Below are positions 19,122 through 29,780 of a stretch of 64,000 bases of DNA, in pieces. Under the pieces are notes generated by a model. That model was given only the letters and a program-made list of their open reading frames with translations. It was not told where the DNA came from and did no database searches. Every line of letters begins with the position of its first letter. The stretch's first letter is position 1. The translations under genes were made by a program, and so were the position numbers. The DNA comes from Diplonema japonicum (Eukaryota > Euglenozoa > Diplonemea > Diplonemida > Diplonemidae): assembly GCA_964019335.1 (NCBI GenBank), contig OZ025754.1:187001-251000 (forward strand). Direction: 5' to 3'.

Positions 19122-21296
19122 TCACGAACCGCAATCCAAACAAACCCGCACAAGGCTGTGCGTAACGCTTGGAACCGGCATCCGGAGGGGCGAGCACTTC
19201 GCACAGACAAGCTTCCCACACTTCCTGCAATGGTGCCTCCTTGTAAGCAATGTAAACAGATTCGAGCACCTAGTACAGGTATGTGAGGACGAGTCAGGCG
19301 CCCACGCTATGGGCTCGCACCGAGAAGACGCCCGCAGCCTCGTGGCGTACAGCTCCAACTGTTGGTCTTTGAGCTCAACCTGCCGTCTTAAATCTGAAGC
19401 TTCACGCTGAACCCTACATCGATCACGAGCATCTGCCATGGAAGCTGTGAATCCAGACAGCCCAAGCTCCTTACATTTTGTTTCTAGTTCATCAACCCGC
19501 GACACCAACTGCTCCTCCTCTGCAGCCCATTCAGCTGATCTTTCCTCCAGAAGCTTCATATGAGCTGCAACAAGATTTCCATTAGATCCAGCCACGTACT
19601 CGCTACCAGATTCAAACTGTGCTATGAGGTCTTCAATTTTTCGTCGTTCATGGCACCATGCTGCTTCCGCTTCTAGTAACGTTTCGACAGCTTGTTTTAA
19701 TTCGTTTTGCCTCGGGTCTATCGATTGTTTGTTTTTGTGTAACGCTGTTTTTTGAACGGCGATCACCCGTTTGGATTCTTGCAGTTCTTTCTCAAGCTCC
19801 TTCGCTTGCAGCGAGACTTTTAAGAAGTCCTCCATGTCGTTAATCGCCTTGGTTTGAAGCCTTTCCTTTTGCTTCGCCCACATCTGTTCCTTTGTCTCGA
19901 ACTCTTCCCGTTGGGCGGTTTTCAAATCGTTAATCTCCTTGCAGAGTGCTAGCTTTTCTGCTTCCCATGTAGGGTCGCCAGCAGACGATTCTTGTTTTTC
20001 CCGAACATTTTGCTGGAGGGTTTTGATGCTGTCTCCTGTTGTTTCCAAAGTCCGGATTTTTTCCTTGAAACCCTCGACTTTTGTTTTATACGCGTCGTGG
20101 ACGTGTTTGAGTTTATTTCTAGTTGTTATATCAGCTTGATCCGCTTTTTCTTTGTATTGTTGAGCTTGCTCACGGTATATTTCAATCTCTGCTTGCAACG
20201 CCTTTATTATTTTCTGAACAGGATCTTCGTTTACAACCGCTTTTGTAACGATGGATTTTGCACGGTCGGCGTACCGCAGTGTCGAGACAGTTTCATCTAT
20301 TTGCATAAGGCTTGGTGAAATGGTGGATATCATGAATGTTTTGGAATTCCCGCCCAATGCATCTTTTATAAGCCAGGTCAACGTCGAATCACGGTATGGG
20401 ATGTGTTTTGCAGATGTTTTTGTTTGTGTTGAGAGGTCGGCCAAGGAGTTGATGACCAACCCGAGGGTCGTCAAACTTTTATTGATTTGCGAGCCTTCCG
20501 CAAGACGGCTCCCAACAGCACCGGTTGACTTCTGTCGTTCCGAACCAGCAAGGTCCACCATTACAATCTTGCTGACCGTGTTTTGAACCGTCTCTTCATC
20601 TGTGATAACCGTCTTCACAGTGTGTGTCACTTCTATCGTGAACACTGCATGGCTTCTTGACGATACGTCATTCATATTCGTGCTTGCAACATGGCGGAGT
20701 TTATTCCCTTCTTCTATACAAGATGCCACTTCGTCATAAGACATAACCTGAAGAACCGCGAGATTTTCCACGTAAGGCCCGGTTACCGGATGTTCCCTTA
20801 CTTTTAACCTGCCGTTGTAGCTTGGGTCAATCAGGTCGTTCACCTTTTCCATGTATATTTCAAGATATGACACCGTTGCGGTGTAAGTGTGTGAAGGAGC
20901 TGCGAGGGAGTGTTCCGCGGCGGTGGAAAATAGTTTTTTGCAGATTCGGGGGATTAGTCCTTCGTTTCGGTCGTCTGAAGCAACACCCATCATCGTGTAG
21001 GTCTTCCCGCTGCCGGTTTGGCCGTATGCGAAGATGCTTGTGTTGTACCCGTTGAACGAGGATTGCAGTACAGTGTCCCCCACCGCGGTGTAGATTTCGG
21101 ATTGTTCAGCATTTGTGTCGAATACCTTGTCGAAGGTCCAGGTGCCGCAGCGCTCGGAGGCCCATAGGTCCTTGTCCATCTTTACCGTGACGCCGTCTAC
21201 TATGCTTGTCACCTTCTTGTCCTCGGCTGCTTTTTCGTTCTTGTTTTGCGGCCGTACTCTCACCACTACCGTTACTGAATTTCCATCTTTTGGCAT
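19122..21296 (-). CDS. Kinesin motor with C-terminal FYVE zinc finger
   Basis: 724 residues. An N-terminal kinesin motor (1-~345) has the P-loop GQTGSGKT, switch I NDVSSRSHAVF and switch II DLAGSERQKSTGAVGSRLAEG. A long coiled coil follows (about 350-640), then a FYVE finger (about 665-724) with CTRCSNLF, RRHHCRKCG and VCAKCS, ending VCLDCG. FYVE domains bind PI3P on endosomes, so this is probably a plus-end-directed motor that carries endosomal vesicles, analogous to the PX-tailed kinesin KIF16B. All nucleotide-binding motifs and the R(R/K)HHCR lipid-binding core are intact. The start MPKDG directly follows an A run. Confidence 0.92.
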   Translation of the reverse strand: MPKDGNSVTVVVRVRPQNKNEKAAEDKKVTSIVDGVTVKMDKDLWASERCGTWTFDKVFDTNAEQSEIYTAVGDTVLQSSFNGYNTSIFAYGQTGSGKTYTMMGVASDDRNEGLIPRICKKLFSTAAEHSLAAPSHTYTATVSYLEIYMEKVNDLIDPSYNGRLKVREHPVTGPYVENLAVLQVMSYDEVASCIEEGNKLRHVASTNMNDVSSRSHAVFTIEVTHTVKTVITDEETVQNTVSKIVMVDLAGSERQKSTGAVGSRLAEGSQINKSLTTLGLVINSLADLSTQTKTSAKHIPYRDSTLTWLIKDALGGNSKTFMISTISPSLMQIDETVSTLRYADRAKSIVTKAVVNEDPVQKIIKALQAEIEIYREQAQQYKEKADQADITTRNKLKHVHDAYKTKVEGFKEKIRTLETTGDSIKTLQQNVREKQESSAGDPTWEAEKLALCKEINDLKTAQREEFETKEQMWAKQKERLQTKAINDMEDFLKVSLQAKELEKELQESKRVIAVQKTALHKNKQSIDPRQNELKQAVETLLEAEAAWCHERRKIEDLIAQFESGSEYVAGSNGNLVAAHMKLLEERSAEWAAEEEQLVSRVDELETKCKELGLSGFTASMADARDRCRVQREASDLRRQVELKDQQLELYATRLRASSRCEPIAWAPDSSSHTCTRCSNLFTLLTRRHHCRKCGKLVCAKCSPLRMPVPSVTHSLVRVCLDCGS

Positions 21297-21432
21297 TTTT
21301 TTTTTTTTTTTTTTTTTTAATTATCCCCGAACCGATTAAAATACCTGATTTCGTATGTAAATAAATGGAAAAAAAAATAAAATACGGGGGTAAAATGGAG
21401 AGGGAAGGGGGATGAGGGGTCAACTATTTGCT

Positions 21433-21463
<31 letters not shown>

Positions 21464-21996
21464 AGAACGAACAGCAGAACAGCAATTAAAAAAAAGAGCT
21501 TTTTTTTCTCTTTTTTTTGCTATATTTGTTTTATTCTTCCCTCATTTCCTTCTTTTTTTTTTTTTTTTTTTTTTTACCCCTTCTTCTTTTTTTAACTATT
21601 ATTTATTCCAGAAGCTCTCCCCCCCCCCCCCCCCCGAAATGGAAACCAGAAAGAAAGCATTACGAGCGTGCGGGGAAAGGAGAGGGGACGGGACACCAAA
21701 GAAAAAAAAAAGAAAAAAAGCCAATGACGTTGCACATCTCTAAAAATTCGCCAAAAAACAAAGCCCTCTTTTCTTTTTAAATTTTTTTTAAAAGTTTTTT
21801 TTAGTATGCAGGGTGCTCACTGTTCATTAAGGAATTCACACACAAAAAAATATTCTTTCCCGAAAAAAGTTTTTTTCGGGTTCAATTTTTTTTTCCCGCC
21901 GGTATTTCAAAGAGACATGAAGCGTAAAAAAACAAACAAACAAAAAAAAAAATCTAATGCCGTAAGCTTCTAGATCTTCGCACTGTTTTTATATAT
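21297..21996. other. Spacer with a 3'-UTR-type hairpin
   Basis: Homopolymer-rich. At 21857-21882 CCCGAAAAAA pairs with TTTTTTCGGG to form a strong hairpin, shortly downstream (minus strand) of the proposed end of the LRR gene. It may be a 3' UTR element. Confidence 0.4.
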
Positions 21997-24900
21997 TTAT
22001 TTATTTATTATTATTTTTTTTTTTTTCATAAACAACTTGTCCCCCCTCACACCTCTAAAGGAAAACTGCTGCGGGTTCACACGGCTGGCAGACGAAGCAG
22101 TTTGCTCAGCATAACCTTCAAAAAAAAAAAAATTTTTTTTTTTTTAAAACTTCCAAGCTGCTTTCTTCTTGAAATTTTTGGCTTAAAAATTAAATCAAGT
22201 TTATTTCACGCTCCCAAAGTTTGCCTCAGGTTCAAAGATTGACTTGGGCAAATCACAATCTATCCAACAATGGTGTAAAAATTTCATTTCGAAAGCAGCT
22301 TGTTTAAAAAAAAAGACAATTTTCCCCCACTACCCGTACCTGAATTATTTCTATGCCTCAGCGCCAAAGGGGGAGTAAGGGCCGGGTTTGCTTGATACAC
22401 CGGCGTTGTCACAGCAGGAGAGGGACGAGGCGCAGAACGAGACCGAGAACTGTTACCAAAATGTGCCCCGGCCTGGCTGAGCGGGACAGGCCACTGCGCA
22501 CTACTATTGCTCCGGGGAACGTCCTTGTCAGCAGGAACAGCTACTAGAGAAGGCTGCAGTTCCACAGGCTCATGACTTCTCGCCTGCGTCCCGATACGGT
22601 ACAAAAGCCGATCCTGCCTAGAGAGATACTTATTGATATGCTTTTTCATATCAATTTTCGGTGCCTCTAGAACCCGGGGTGCACCAGCACCCCAGGGCTT
22701 TCTTTCAAAGTTGTATGTGACATTTGACATGGCGCTGTGGCTGCGCGCAGGTGACGTATCTGGCAACGAGCTCCTAGAGTTGGATCGATGAGCGGACAGT
22801 GAACGTTTAGACCGTGCAGACACATCTTGCTGCATTTGTTTGTGTTGTTTCAACAATTGTCTCGCAGATTTGTTCTCCGCGGTTCGCTGCGTCTCGTACG
22901 CCGGGACTTTTATAAGATCGACAAATGCGGGCGTTCTGCTGTACACGGCAGCCTGCACCACGTACTGAACCACATCGTCCTCGTTCTCCAGGTGCTGCGG
23001 GATCCCCGGGAGGTACCTTATACTGTGAGCCTCCCCATTGATGTCTTCTATCTGGCTCATGGGAATGCTTGTAATGAAGTAGAGGAGCTTCGCGATGCCC
23101 GCCACTCTTTCCGACGATCCCAGCTTCAGTTTATTCAACACATCGGGTTCCCCGCAATGAGGGACGAACCCAAGAGGGACACCGAGGTCTTCCCCGCACC
23201 CGTGGGCCAGGCCACGGAATGCCCAGGATCCGAGCAGTTTCTCGCAGACGGCGTTGCCTGATAAGCATGCGTTGAGGATAGCGGGTGTTTGCTTGTCAGG
23301 TGCTTTGTTCCTTCCAAAGTCCTGTGTTGCGGTCGATGTGACTGAGCGGGAACGCGAGCGTGAGCGTGGAGTGTAAGACCGTCTCGTGCTTGTGCTTGGT
23401 GTGAACAGTCCTCTTGAGAGGGAAGCGTCTTTTGTCTTCACAACATGTGGGGCTTCCGGCCACACAGCGGGGTTCGACCCCCATGTGCCGTCCTCCGGGA
23501 GTTTTGGTACCCACCCGTACTCATCCAGGATGTACTTCCCCCGCCATGACTCTGTGGTCTGCGTGACCCTCACAGGGAGGGGTGTCTTTGAGGTCGATGC
23601 CGTGTGCGATTTCTCCGGCCAGCTCGACGGTTTCTTCCGCCAGAAGTGGTCCTCCACAGGGTCCGCCTGGCCGTGCTTCGCCTTCAGCGACGCCGTGTCG
23701 TTCGTGTAGCTGGCCTTCTTGGCGCCCTCCGCGAATTTTGCCGACATGACCGTCTTGCGCAGTGGGATGGAAGGGTTGCTCTGCTCCACGGGGGCCTCGA
23801 TTTTCTTCGCCGTGGAGGCCGTTGTCGGCTTCAACAACGTGGAGTGCGTGGCAAGGGTTCTGGACGCACCCTTCCTGCGGCTACCGTGCTCGGGGATGAT
23901 GGCCCGACGCTGGGAACCGAAGCTGCGGCTTCTCTTTACAAGAGGCTTGTGTGTGGGAAGGACGGAGGACTGCTTGGTAGGGACGGGAGGTGCCTTCGCC
24001 TCAGGCTCAGGCTCAGGCTCGGGGGGGCCAAGGTTCACAGTGGCGAGCTCCTCATTCTCGACGGTGATGGAGGTGGACTCCGGTGTCAAGGTCCCGAGGT
24101 TGTAGTGTTGCGTTAAAGAGGAAGAAGACGAAGAGTGAGACGACTCCGACCCAGACCTCGAGGACCCTGTTCCTGTCCCCGTTCCTGTTCCAGTCCCAGA
24201 CGAGGACGTGCAGCTTGTCGAGGTTGTGGTTGCCGTCGTTGTCGTCGCTGTTGTGGTTGCGGTCCCTGTCCCCATGTACGGGATGGAGAGGTTCTTCCTG
24301 CTGATCTTGTCCACCTTGAGGGTATCGCACGCTTCGTCGAACACGCTGCAGAATCTTTCAAAGTCCTCGTCATCCTTGCTGCTCCTCGGCTGTTCATGGA
24401 ACTCTCCTTCAGACGTCAACCCAGAGTCCGCAGCCACACTGCCCTGCTTGGCGTTCATCTCGTTGATGTATAATGTGAACTTGTCAGGTGCGTTGTCTTC
24501 CCGGGTAAAGGCAGCTGTTTCTTCAGTTAAGTTTGTTCGCTTGTTGAGGACACGTGCCTCGCGCAGGGAGTCGATGTCTGTGTCCGCAAAGCCGTTCCCG
24601 CCTAGCTGCAGGTTTGCTACAGAAGTGTTTTCCCGGAGACCTTCCTTGAGGAAGTCCATCCCGTGCGTCTTGTCGTCTTGCGTGAGGATCCCACAGTGCT
24701 CCGCGGTCAGTTCTGATAGGTCGCAGCCCCATTTTAAGATCATCCCGACACCTTCTGCTGTGATCGGGTTGCAGGAAACGGTGAGGGTCTGGAGCTTGCA
24801 GGAGACGGAGTCGATTGAGCGTGATAGCTTTGCTGCTTCAAGCACTCCTGTGTTTGTAAAGGATAGGTCTAGTGTGTGGACAGAAGAGTCAGCAAGGATG

Positions 24901-25217
24901 GAGAAAATGGGTGGTAGCTCCCCGTGTGCGAACCATGATCTGCTTAGGTCCAGGGTGGTTACCTTTCTTTCGACTGTTCGTGCGAGGATCTCGCCCGCGC
25001 CCTTTCCGAAGTGGAAGCCGCTGAATTTCAGGCGTTTTACGTGCATTTCGAAAACGACTTCCTCCACCGCCACCAGCTCGTCCTCTCCCACAGGTTCCTG
25101 CAGCACACTTACGTCCGTCGCTACGATCGATAGCTCGTTGTCCCCGTCCGCTCTCCACGGGCCTCGTGCGGCGTACGCCGCCAGCCCATGGCGAATTATC
25201 TCCCCGGGGGTGCTCAT
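21997..25217 (-). CDS. Large LRR protein with disordered Ser/Thr-rich middle (two exons)
   Basis: Exon 1 is 25217-22340 and exon 2 is 22115-21997, about 998 residues. Residues ~45-260 hold ribonuclease-inhibitor-type leucine-rich repeats (VTTLDLSRSWF, VHTLDLSFTNTGV, LQTLTVSCNPITAEGV). A low-complexity Ser/Thr/Gly middle and a folded C-terminal part follow, with W-rich and LLYFITSIP segments that I do not recognise. Basic RS-rich stretches suggest cytoskeletal or flagellar association, but this is inference. Without splicing the protein would end LSFFLNKLLSK; splicing at TCAG|GTACGG keeps phase and adds a tail starting GYAEQTASSAS. A-tract lengths near the stop make its exact position uncertain. 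Confidence 0.75.
22116..22339 (-). other. Probable cis-intron near the 3' end of the LRR gene
   Basis: Donor TCAG|GTACGG and acceptor T(13)GAAG|GTTATG. The length is 224 nt. Splicing joins phase 1 to phase 1 and opens about 35 mixed-composition codons. Unspliced translation gives a stop 18 codons after the donor. Confidence 0.5.
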
Positions 25218-25394
25218 ATGTGCATCTTTTATATTGCAGCGCTTTTTTTTTTCTTTTTTTTTTTTTTTTTTCCTTTCTTTTTTTTTTCTTCCCTCCCCCT
25301 TTGTTGTTTTATTTCAAAAGGTTTTCCCGTTCCCCAAAGCAAAGAAATATCGAGGGGGGGGAAAAGGAAACAAATATTAAAAAAAAAAATCTTT

Positions 25395-25790
25395 TACTTT
25401 TTCACCAGCTTTTCAAGTTCCAGGGGAGAGGGAAACTACTGCCTGCCTCGAGCCCGAAGCGAGGTGCACCCATAAAGGAAATAATCACCGATCTTGACAA
25501 CCGTAAGTGCCGTGACATCAATCGTCTCAAGCAAGATGCACCCATACAAGAACCCATGGTCGATAAAAGTGACGTTGGCGAACGGACGTAGGTCAATGGC
25601 CCGAAGAGAGCAGCGAGGAAGCTATGCCCAATCCTAGTTACGTTAGAAAACGAAGAGAGGTCGACAGCCCGAAGCGAGCTACATCCTTCCAAGAATGAAT
25701 CACCAATACATGTCACCTTCACCAGAGACCGAAGCTCTGTGTGAATGTCATGTAAAGGCCCCATAAACCGGTAAAAAAAAGAGTGCCATC
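25395..25790 (-). pseudogene. Decayed BspA-type LRR fragment
   Basis: The minus strand encodes LRR units clearly related to the kinase-LRR genes at 29781 and 42128, e.g. VTCIGDSFLEGCSSLRAVDL and VTRIGHSFLA. The frame is then lost and repeat-like codons continue in other frames to about 25400. No kinase part and no intact start remain. It is a dispersed relic of the same family, between the LRR gene and the acyl-CoA dehydrogenase gene. Confidence 0.7.
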
Positions 25791-26576
25791 CTCAAGATTT
25801 CGTGGTGTGTCTAGCAGATACAGTAGCAGTCCGACTCTCGTTTCTCTTTCACCTTTCTTCTATGTATCCATGGTTCTATGCTCACTCATTTTCCTCCCCC
25901 TCCTCCCTCCTATTTTTTTTATTCTCCCCGGGTGGGAAACGTGTATACGAAAGAGAAAGAAAAGAAAGAAAAAAAAACGGAGAGAAAAAAAAAAGAAGAA
26001 AAGAAGAGAGAGGGAAGAAAAAAAAGAAAAACAAAGAAGAAGAAAAAAAAGAATGGAAAAAGAAAAGAAAAGAAAAATAGGATTTCAAGTAGGAATTCAG
26101 GAAGATGGCAACTGGAGCGAAAGCAGGGTGGTGGCGAGGCGGGGTTGGTTCGCTTTCTTATCCTTTTTTTTTTTTTTTTTTTTTTGTCTTCTTAAAAAGT
26201 TTTTTTATCTTGTTTGTTTTCAAAGCACATCGAGAAAAGGAATGGTGGGGTGCCAAACGAAACACAAAAAAAAGGGAAACAGTCCATGAATCCCATGCCG
26301 TACCCCCGCATTGCAGTGCTGGAGGGGGAAAAAAAAGCATTTTTTTTTTCTTTTGGAAAGAAACGATGGGGAGAGGGGGGGGAGGAGAGGAGGCCTAAAA
26401 AAAAAAAGAAAAAGAAAAAGTCACAATAACTGCCGCACAGCAGGCAAGAAAATGCAAAGTATAAAAAAAAAAAAAAAAAAAATCGTTTCTTTTTTTCTCC
26501 CCCCCCCTCCTCCCGCTCGATAAAAAAAAAAATGAAAATTCAAATTTTAATTCTTATTTTTTTTTTTTTTGTTTTC
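25791..26576. other. Purine-rich spacer
   Basis: A long GA-rich block (25940-26080) that is a pyrimidine tract on the coding strand, then mixed sequence with T runs. A 40-codon minus-strand frame near 26180-26300 is not convincing. Confidence 0.5.
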
Positions 26577-28136
26577 TTACATCTTTGCAGACTTGGGGAA
26601 GCCCCTCATAGCCTGTCTAACACCAAGATCGGCCATGATCTCCTCGGAACCACCGAGGATCGCGCCGAGCTTAATGGTACGGAGGTAGGCCTCAACAGCA
26701 CGGCCCATACCCGAGCGGGTGATACCTCTTCCTCCGAGGAGTTGGGTGGCATCGTCCGCAACCTCCCAAGCAAGACGTGTGATGTGGTACTTGAGCAGAG
26801 CAAGGGGGCCTGCAAGCTTGATAGACATCTCTGTGAAGGGCATCTGGTTCATCTGGTAGGTGATGTTTTCCAGCCAGTTCTGTGCAGCTTCGGTCTTCGC
26901 GATCATCCCCGCCAGTTTGAACCTAACGACAGGCTGGGAGATGAGCGGCTTCCCGAACGCCTTCCTCTGCTGCGTCCACTTGAAGCACTCGTCGACCATG
27001 GCGCGCATCCCGGTCTGCACGAACACATTGACTCCCCACCTTTCGTGGTTGAAGTTGTACATAACAATCCTGAAACCCTGGTTCTGCCTCCCGAGCAGGT
27101 TCTCCACAGGGACCTTAACGTCTTCAAAGGTGACGTAGGAAGTCCCAGCACACGATGAGTAGGAAACAGGGATCTGTGTTGTCTTCAGCCCCTCGCATCT
27201 CGGGATGAGAAGCATGGAGATCCCGAACATCCCCTTGCCCCCTGTCCTGACCGCCGTCACAAAGTAGTCGGCGAAGGCACCGTTCGTGATCCACTTCTTC
27301 GCACCGTTGACGATGTAGAACTTCCCGCATGGGGATTTCTTTGCAGTGGTTTGAAGGTTCGCCACGTCGGACCCTGCGAAGGGTTCGGAGATGGCAAGGC
27401 AGATACGCTTCTCACCGGTCAGAACCTCCTTCACGACTCTCTTTTGCAGCTCGCCCTTCCCGAAGTGCATAACAGGGGGCAACCCGATCACAAGCCCGTC
27501 CCCAAGACCGCCGGAGAACGCCGGGCATCCCACCTTCATGATCTCCTGGTGGACCATCCACTCGTGGAAGTAGTCGTACTTCTCGGCAGGGATGTGGCCC
27601 ACCACTGGGATCCCCATTGCTTTCAGATCCTTCATCCAGGGACCGGGGCCGAGACGGGCTGCTAAGATCCCTGCTTGTCCCATCTTCCTGTACAGTTCTT
27701 GGGTGGGGTACTTTCCTTGCTTCTCCCACATTTCCGCGATGGGCATCAGTTCCTTTTCCCTGAATTCCCCAACGTACCGTCTCACAGCGAGGTGGGTCTC
27801 GTCCCAGTATGGGCTTCTGAAGCCCTGGAAGTAGCTGATGTCACCGTAGGGAACCTTGCTCGGGCCTGCTGGGTCCCATACTTCCAGGCTGCTCTTCTTG
27901 GCGCCCTTCACCTTTCCGATCGCGAGGTGGTGGTACTTCTTCAGGATCTCCAGACGGTGGAGGCCGAAGAAGGCTTCTGTCGCGTCTTTCCCGGCGTATG
28001 GGCGCAGCACGCTCTGCCCTCCCGGATGGAACTTCCCGAATTTGCTGAGGTCGAAGACTTCGCCGTCAATCACCATCCACAGGTCCCCCGCTGTGTTGTG
28101 CTTCGCTACCTCCTCCAAGGTGTATTCTGTAGTCAT
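26577..28136 (-). CDS. Cytochrome b5-acyl-CoA dehydrogenase fusion
   Basis: 519 residues. The N-terminal cytochrome b5 domain (1-~78) has both haem ligands: His37 in HPGG and His60 in FGLHR. The rest is a full acyl-CoA dehydrogenase with AISEPFAGSDVANLQT, KKWITNGAFADYFVTAVRT, the middle beta domain and a C-terminal helical domain with AFGKPLISQPVVRFKLA and LLGGRGITRSG. Such fusions are known in fungi and some protists and oxidise acyl-CoA with FAD; the b5 domain presumably relays electrons. The C-terminal tripeptide AKM fits a loose peroxisomal PTS1, so a peroxisomal location is possible. The start follows an A-rich leader. The frame upstream of it is spacer. Confidence 0.9.
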   Translation of the reverse strand: MTTEYTLEEVAKHNTAGDLWMVIDGEVFDLSKFGKFHPGGQSVLRPYAGKDATEAFFGLHRLEILKKYHHLAIGKVKGAKKSSLEVWDPAGPSKVPYGDISYFQGFRSPYWDETHLAVRRYVGEFREKELMPIAEMWEKQGKYPTQELYRKMGQAGILAARLGPGPWMKDLKAMGIPVVGHIPAEKYDYFHEWMVHQEIMKVGCPAFSGGLGDGLVIGLPPVMHFGKGELQKRVVKEVLTGEKRICLAISEPFAGSDVANLQTTAKKSPCGKFYIVNGAKKWITNGAFADYFVTAVRTGGKGMFGISMLLIPRCEGLKTTQIPVSYSSCAGTSYVTFEDVKVPVENLLGRQNQGFRIVMYNFNHERWGVNVFVQTGMRAMVDECFKWTQQRKAFGKPLISQPVVRFKLAGMIAKTEAAQNWLENITYQMNQMPFTEMSIKLAGPLALLKYHITRLAWEVADDATQLLGGRGITRSGMGRAVEAYLRTIKLGAILGGSEEIMADLGVRQAMRGFPKSAKM

Positions 28137-28432
28137 TTTTTTTAAATTTCTTTCCTTTTGTGTGTCTTTTTTTTTTTTTTTTTTTTTTTTGAGAATATCT
28201 GTGGGTGTGGTGAGATGTACAATGCGCTGGAGAGAGAAGAAGAAAAAAAGAAGAAGAAAAAAAGGAAAAATACTATTATTAACCACTAAGGGGCCATGAG
28301 GCATACAACCCCGACAATTCTGGGGACGCTGGAAATAAAAAAAGAAATCTTCAAAGGTTCCAGCGTCTGACGGGAACCAATGTTGGAAGAAAATCGACAT
28401 CTGTGAAGAATAAATAGCCCTGCGAGCCCTCA
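28137..28432. other. Upstream region of the acyl-CoA dehydrogenase gene
   Basis: Mixed sequence with a T run. On the coding strand it holds pyrimidine tracts that could serve as trans-splicing signals. No separate gene seen. Confidence 0.4.
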
Positions 28433-28505
28433 ACGGTAAAATGCGGAACTCGAGGTAACGGTAAAGTCATTACTTGTTGGCAGTAAATAGTAAATAGCTA
28501 TTATT
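28433..28505. repeat. Single arm of the hairpin element found at 40615-40735
   Basis: Matches the reverse complement of about 40583-40672 (GGTAAAATGCGGAAC ... TTACTTGTTGGCAGT) with a small deletion. Confidence 0.7.
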
Positions 28506-28653
28506 TTTAAATTCCACTTCTTTTTCAACTTGCTAAGGCCGCACCCACTAGGTGGGTTGGAAGTGTCTCGAGACGCTGACCCGGTTGCCTGTGTACTCAT
28601 GACCGTCCTGGTGTTCTCTTCCCACAAGATTTGCTGGTTGTTTGGCACTTTTC
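28503..28653 (-). repeat. SINE-like repeat, copy 1
   Basis: About 150 bp, shared with 41048-41204 and 45567-45680. On the minus strand each copy runs into an A-rich tail. The body contains three consecutive short hairpins (CCCAC/GTGGG; GTCTCGAGAC; CCGG/CCGG). I see no clear tRNA A and B boxes. Confidence 0.65.
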
Positions 28654-28837
28654 ACCTTTTTTTTCTTTTTTGTTTTTCTAACTCATAGACGAGTCTAACC
28701 CAGAGTGGAACCTAAACGTCGGGGGGAAGAATTATAATGCAAGAGGGGGAGAAAAAAACTAAAGGGTTGAAAAAAGGCAACAAAGAAAATATTTTTGGGG
28801 CTTCTTTTTTTCTATGCCTAGGGGGGATCAGCGTGAA

Positions 28838-29177
28838 TTACAGAGCCCCCGAGTGTGAAGTAGTTTCAGAATAAAAGGAATAACTGACTATAGGGGAAAA
28901 GTGGTGAAGCGACTCGCATTCTCGCACAAAAGAAATTTGAGCCGAAATTCTCGCAATTCGACTCGCATTCTCGCACACTCTCGCACATGCTAGTGTGCAC
29001 TTCAGGTGTGCATGTGTCAAAAATAACCCCCCCTCAACCTTCATACTCCTCCGAACTAACGCGATCAGTGCGTTCACGTCCGCCCCCGTGTGTGATTCAC
29101 CCTCCTTGATGTCCAGGTGGAGGAGGAGGGGCTCCCCTGAGTATCCGACCAGCCAGAAATGTTTGGCACAGGTGGCG
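28838..29177 (-). pseudogene. Coding fragment of unknown, probably mobile, origin
   Basis: A minus-strand frame starting right at the boundary of the 29178 repeat reads KHFWLVGYSGEPLLLHLDI, then KEGESHTGADVNALIALVRR, before degrading into a TCGCACTCTCG-rich repeat. The first ~50 residues look like a genuine protein piece. I cannot name the family. There is no start codon. Confidence 0.4.
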
Positions 29178-29500
29178 GCTGAAATGGTTTTAAGTTAGAA
29201 TATAGAAGCGAAGAAATAGATAAAAAGGGGTGGAAAAGAATAAATACTGCATACGAAAACAGAGAGTCGAATAAAAAAGTGAAAAGGTGACTGACATCCT
29301 CACAAGAGCGGGAGACACTTTAAATATGGGTCCGGGTGCGAAGGAGGAGCAGGAGGAAGGAACCAGTTTTTTCTTCAACTCTTTTTTTGGGGAGCAGGTC
29401 AAGCAGGGAGGCAAGTATAAGTTAAGCTCATACACTTCTTTCGTTTAACAGCCTTTCTGTTGTTCCTCCGTCAAGAGGGGAAATATCTCAAGAAAAGAGG
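29178..29500 (-). repeat. Dispersed repeat with splice-acceptor-like end, copy 1
   Basis: The left 120 bp match 37344-37465 (inside the retrotransposon endonuclease). The right half, from the block GAGACACTTTAAATATGG onward, matches 40380-40580. On the minus strand the left end reads TTCTAACTTAAAACCATTTCAG, i.e. a branch-point-like CTAAC 16-20 nt before CAG. Confidence 0.65.
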
Positions 29501-29780
29501 GGCGGGGAAATGCTTGAACGAAATGAAAAATAACAACTAGAAAAAGCAGGATAGATTTATGACAAGAAAACACTTTTGGGACCCTCTTTCTTTTCTCTTC
29601 ACACTATATACATTCTTGTCTTCCTTCATCGACTTTGCTACATCGGCAGGGTAGTCAGCAGGGTAGTCGGTTGCTTGATGTGTTCTCTCTGTTGCGGGGC
29701 CGCCTCAGCATCCACACACTGATCAGTACTTCTTCTCTTGCCTCCTGAGCCCTCCTACTTATTACAGTACACTCACTACT

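Noticed and set aside
28503-28653. tRNA gene or clear tRNA-derived SINE
   Set aside because: The hairpins do not form a cloverleaf and no GGTTCGANNCC B box is present.
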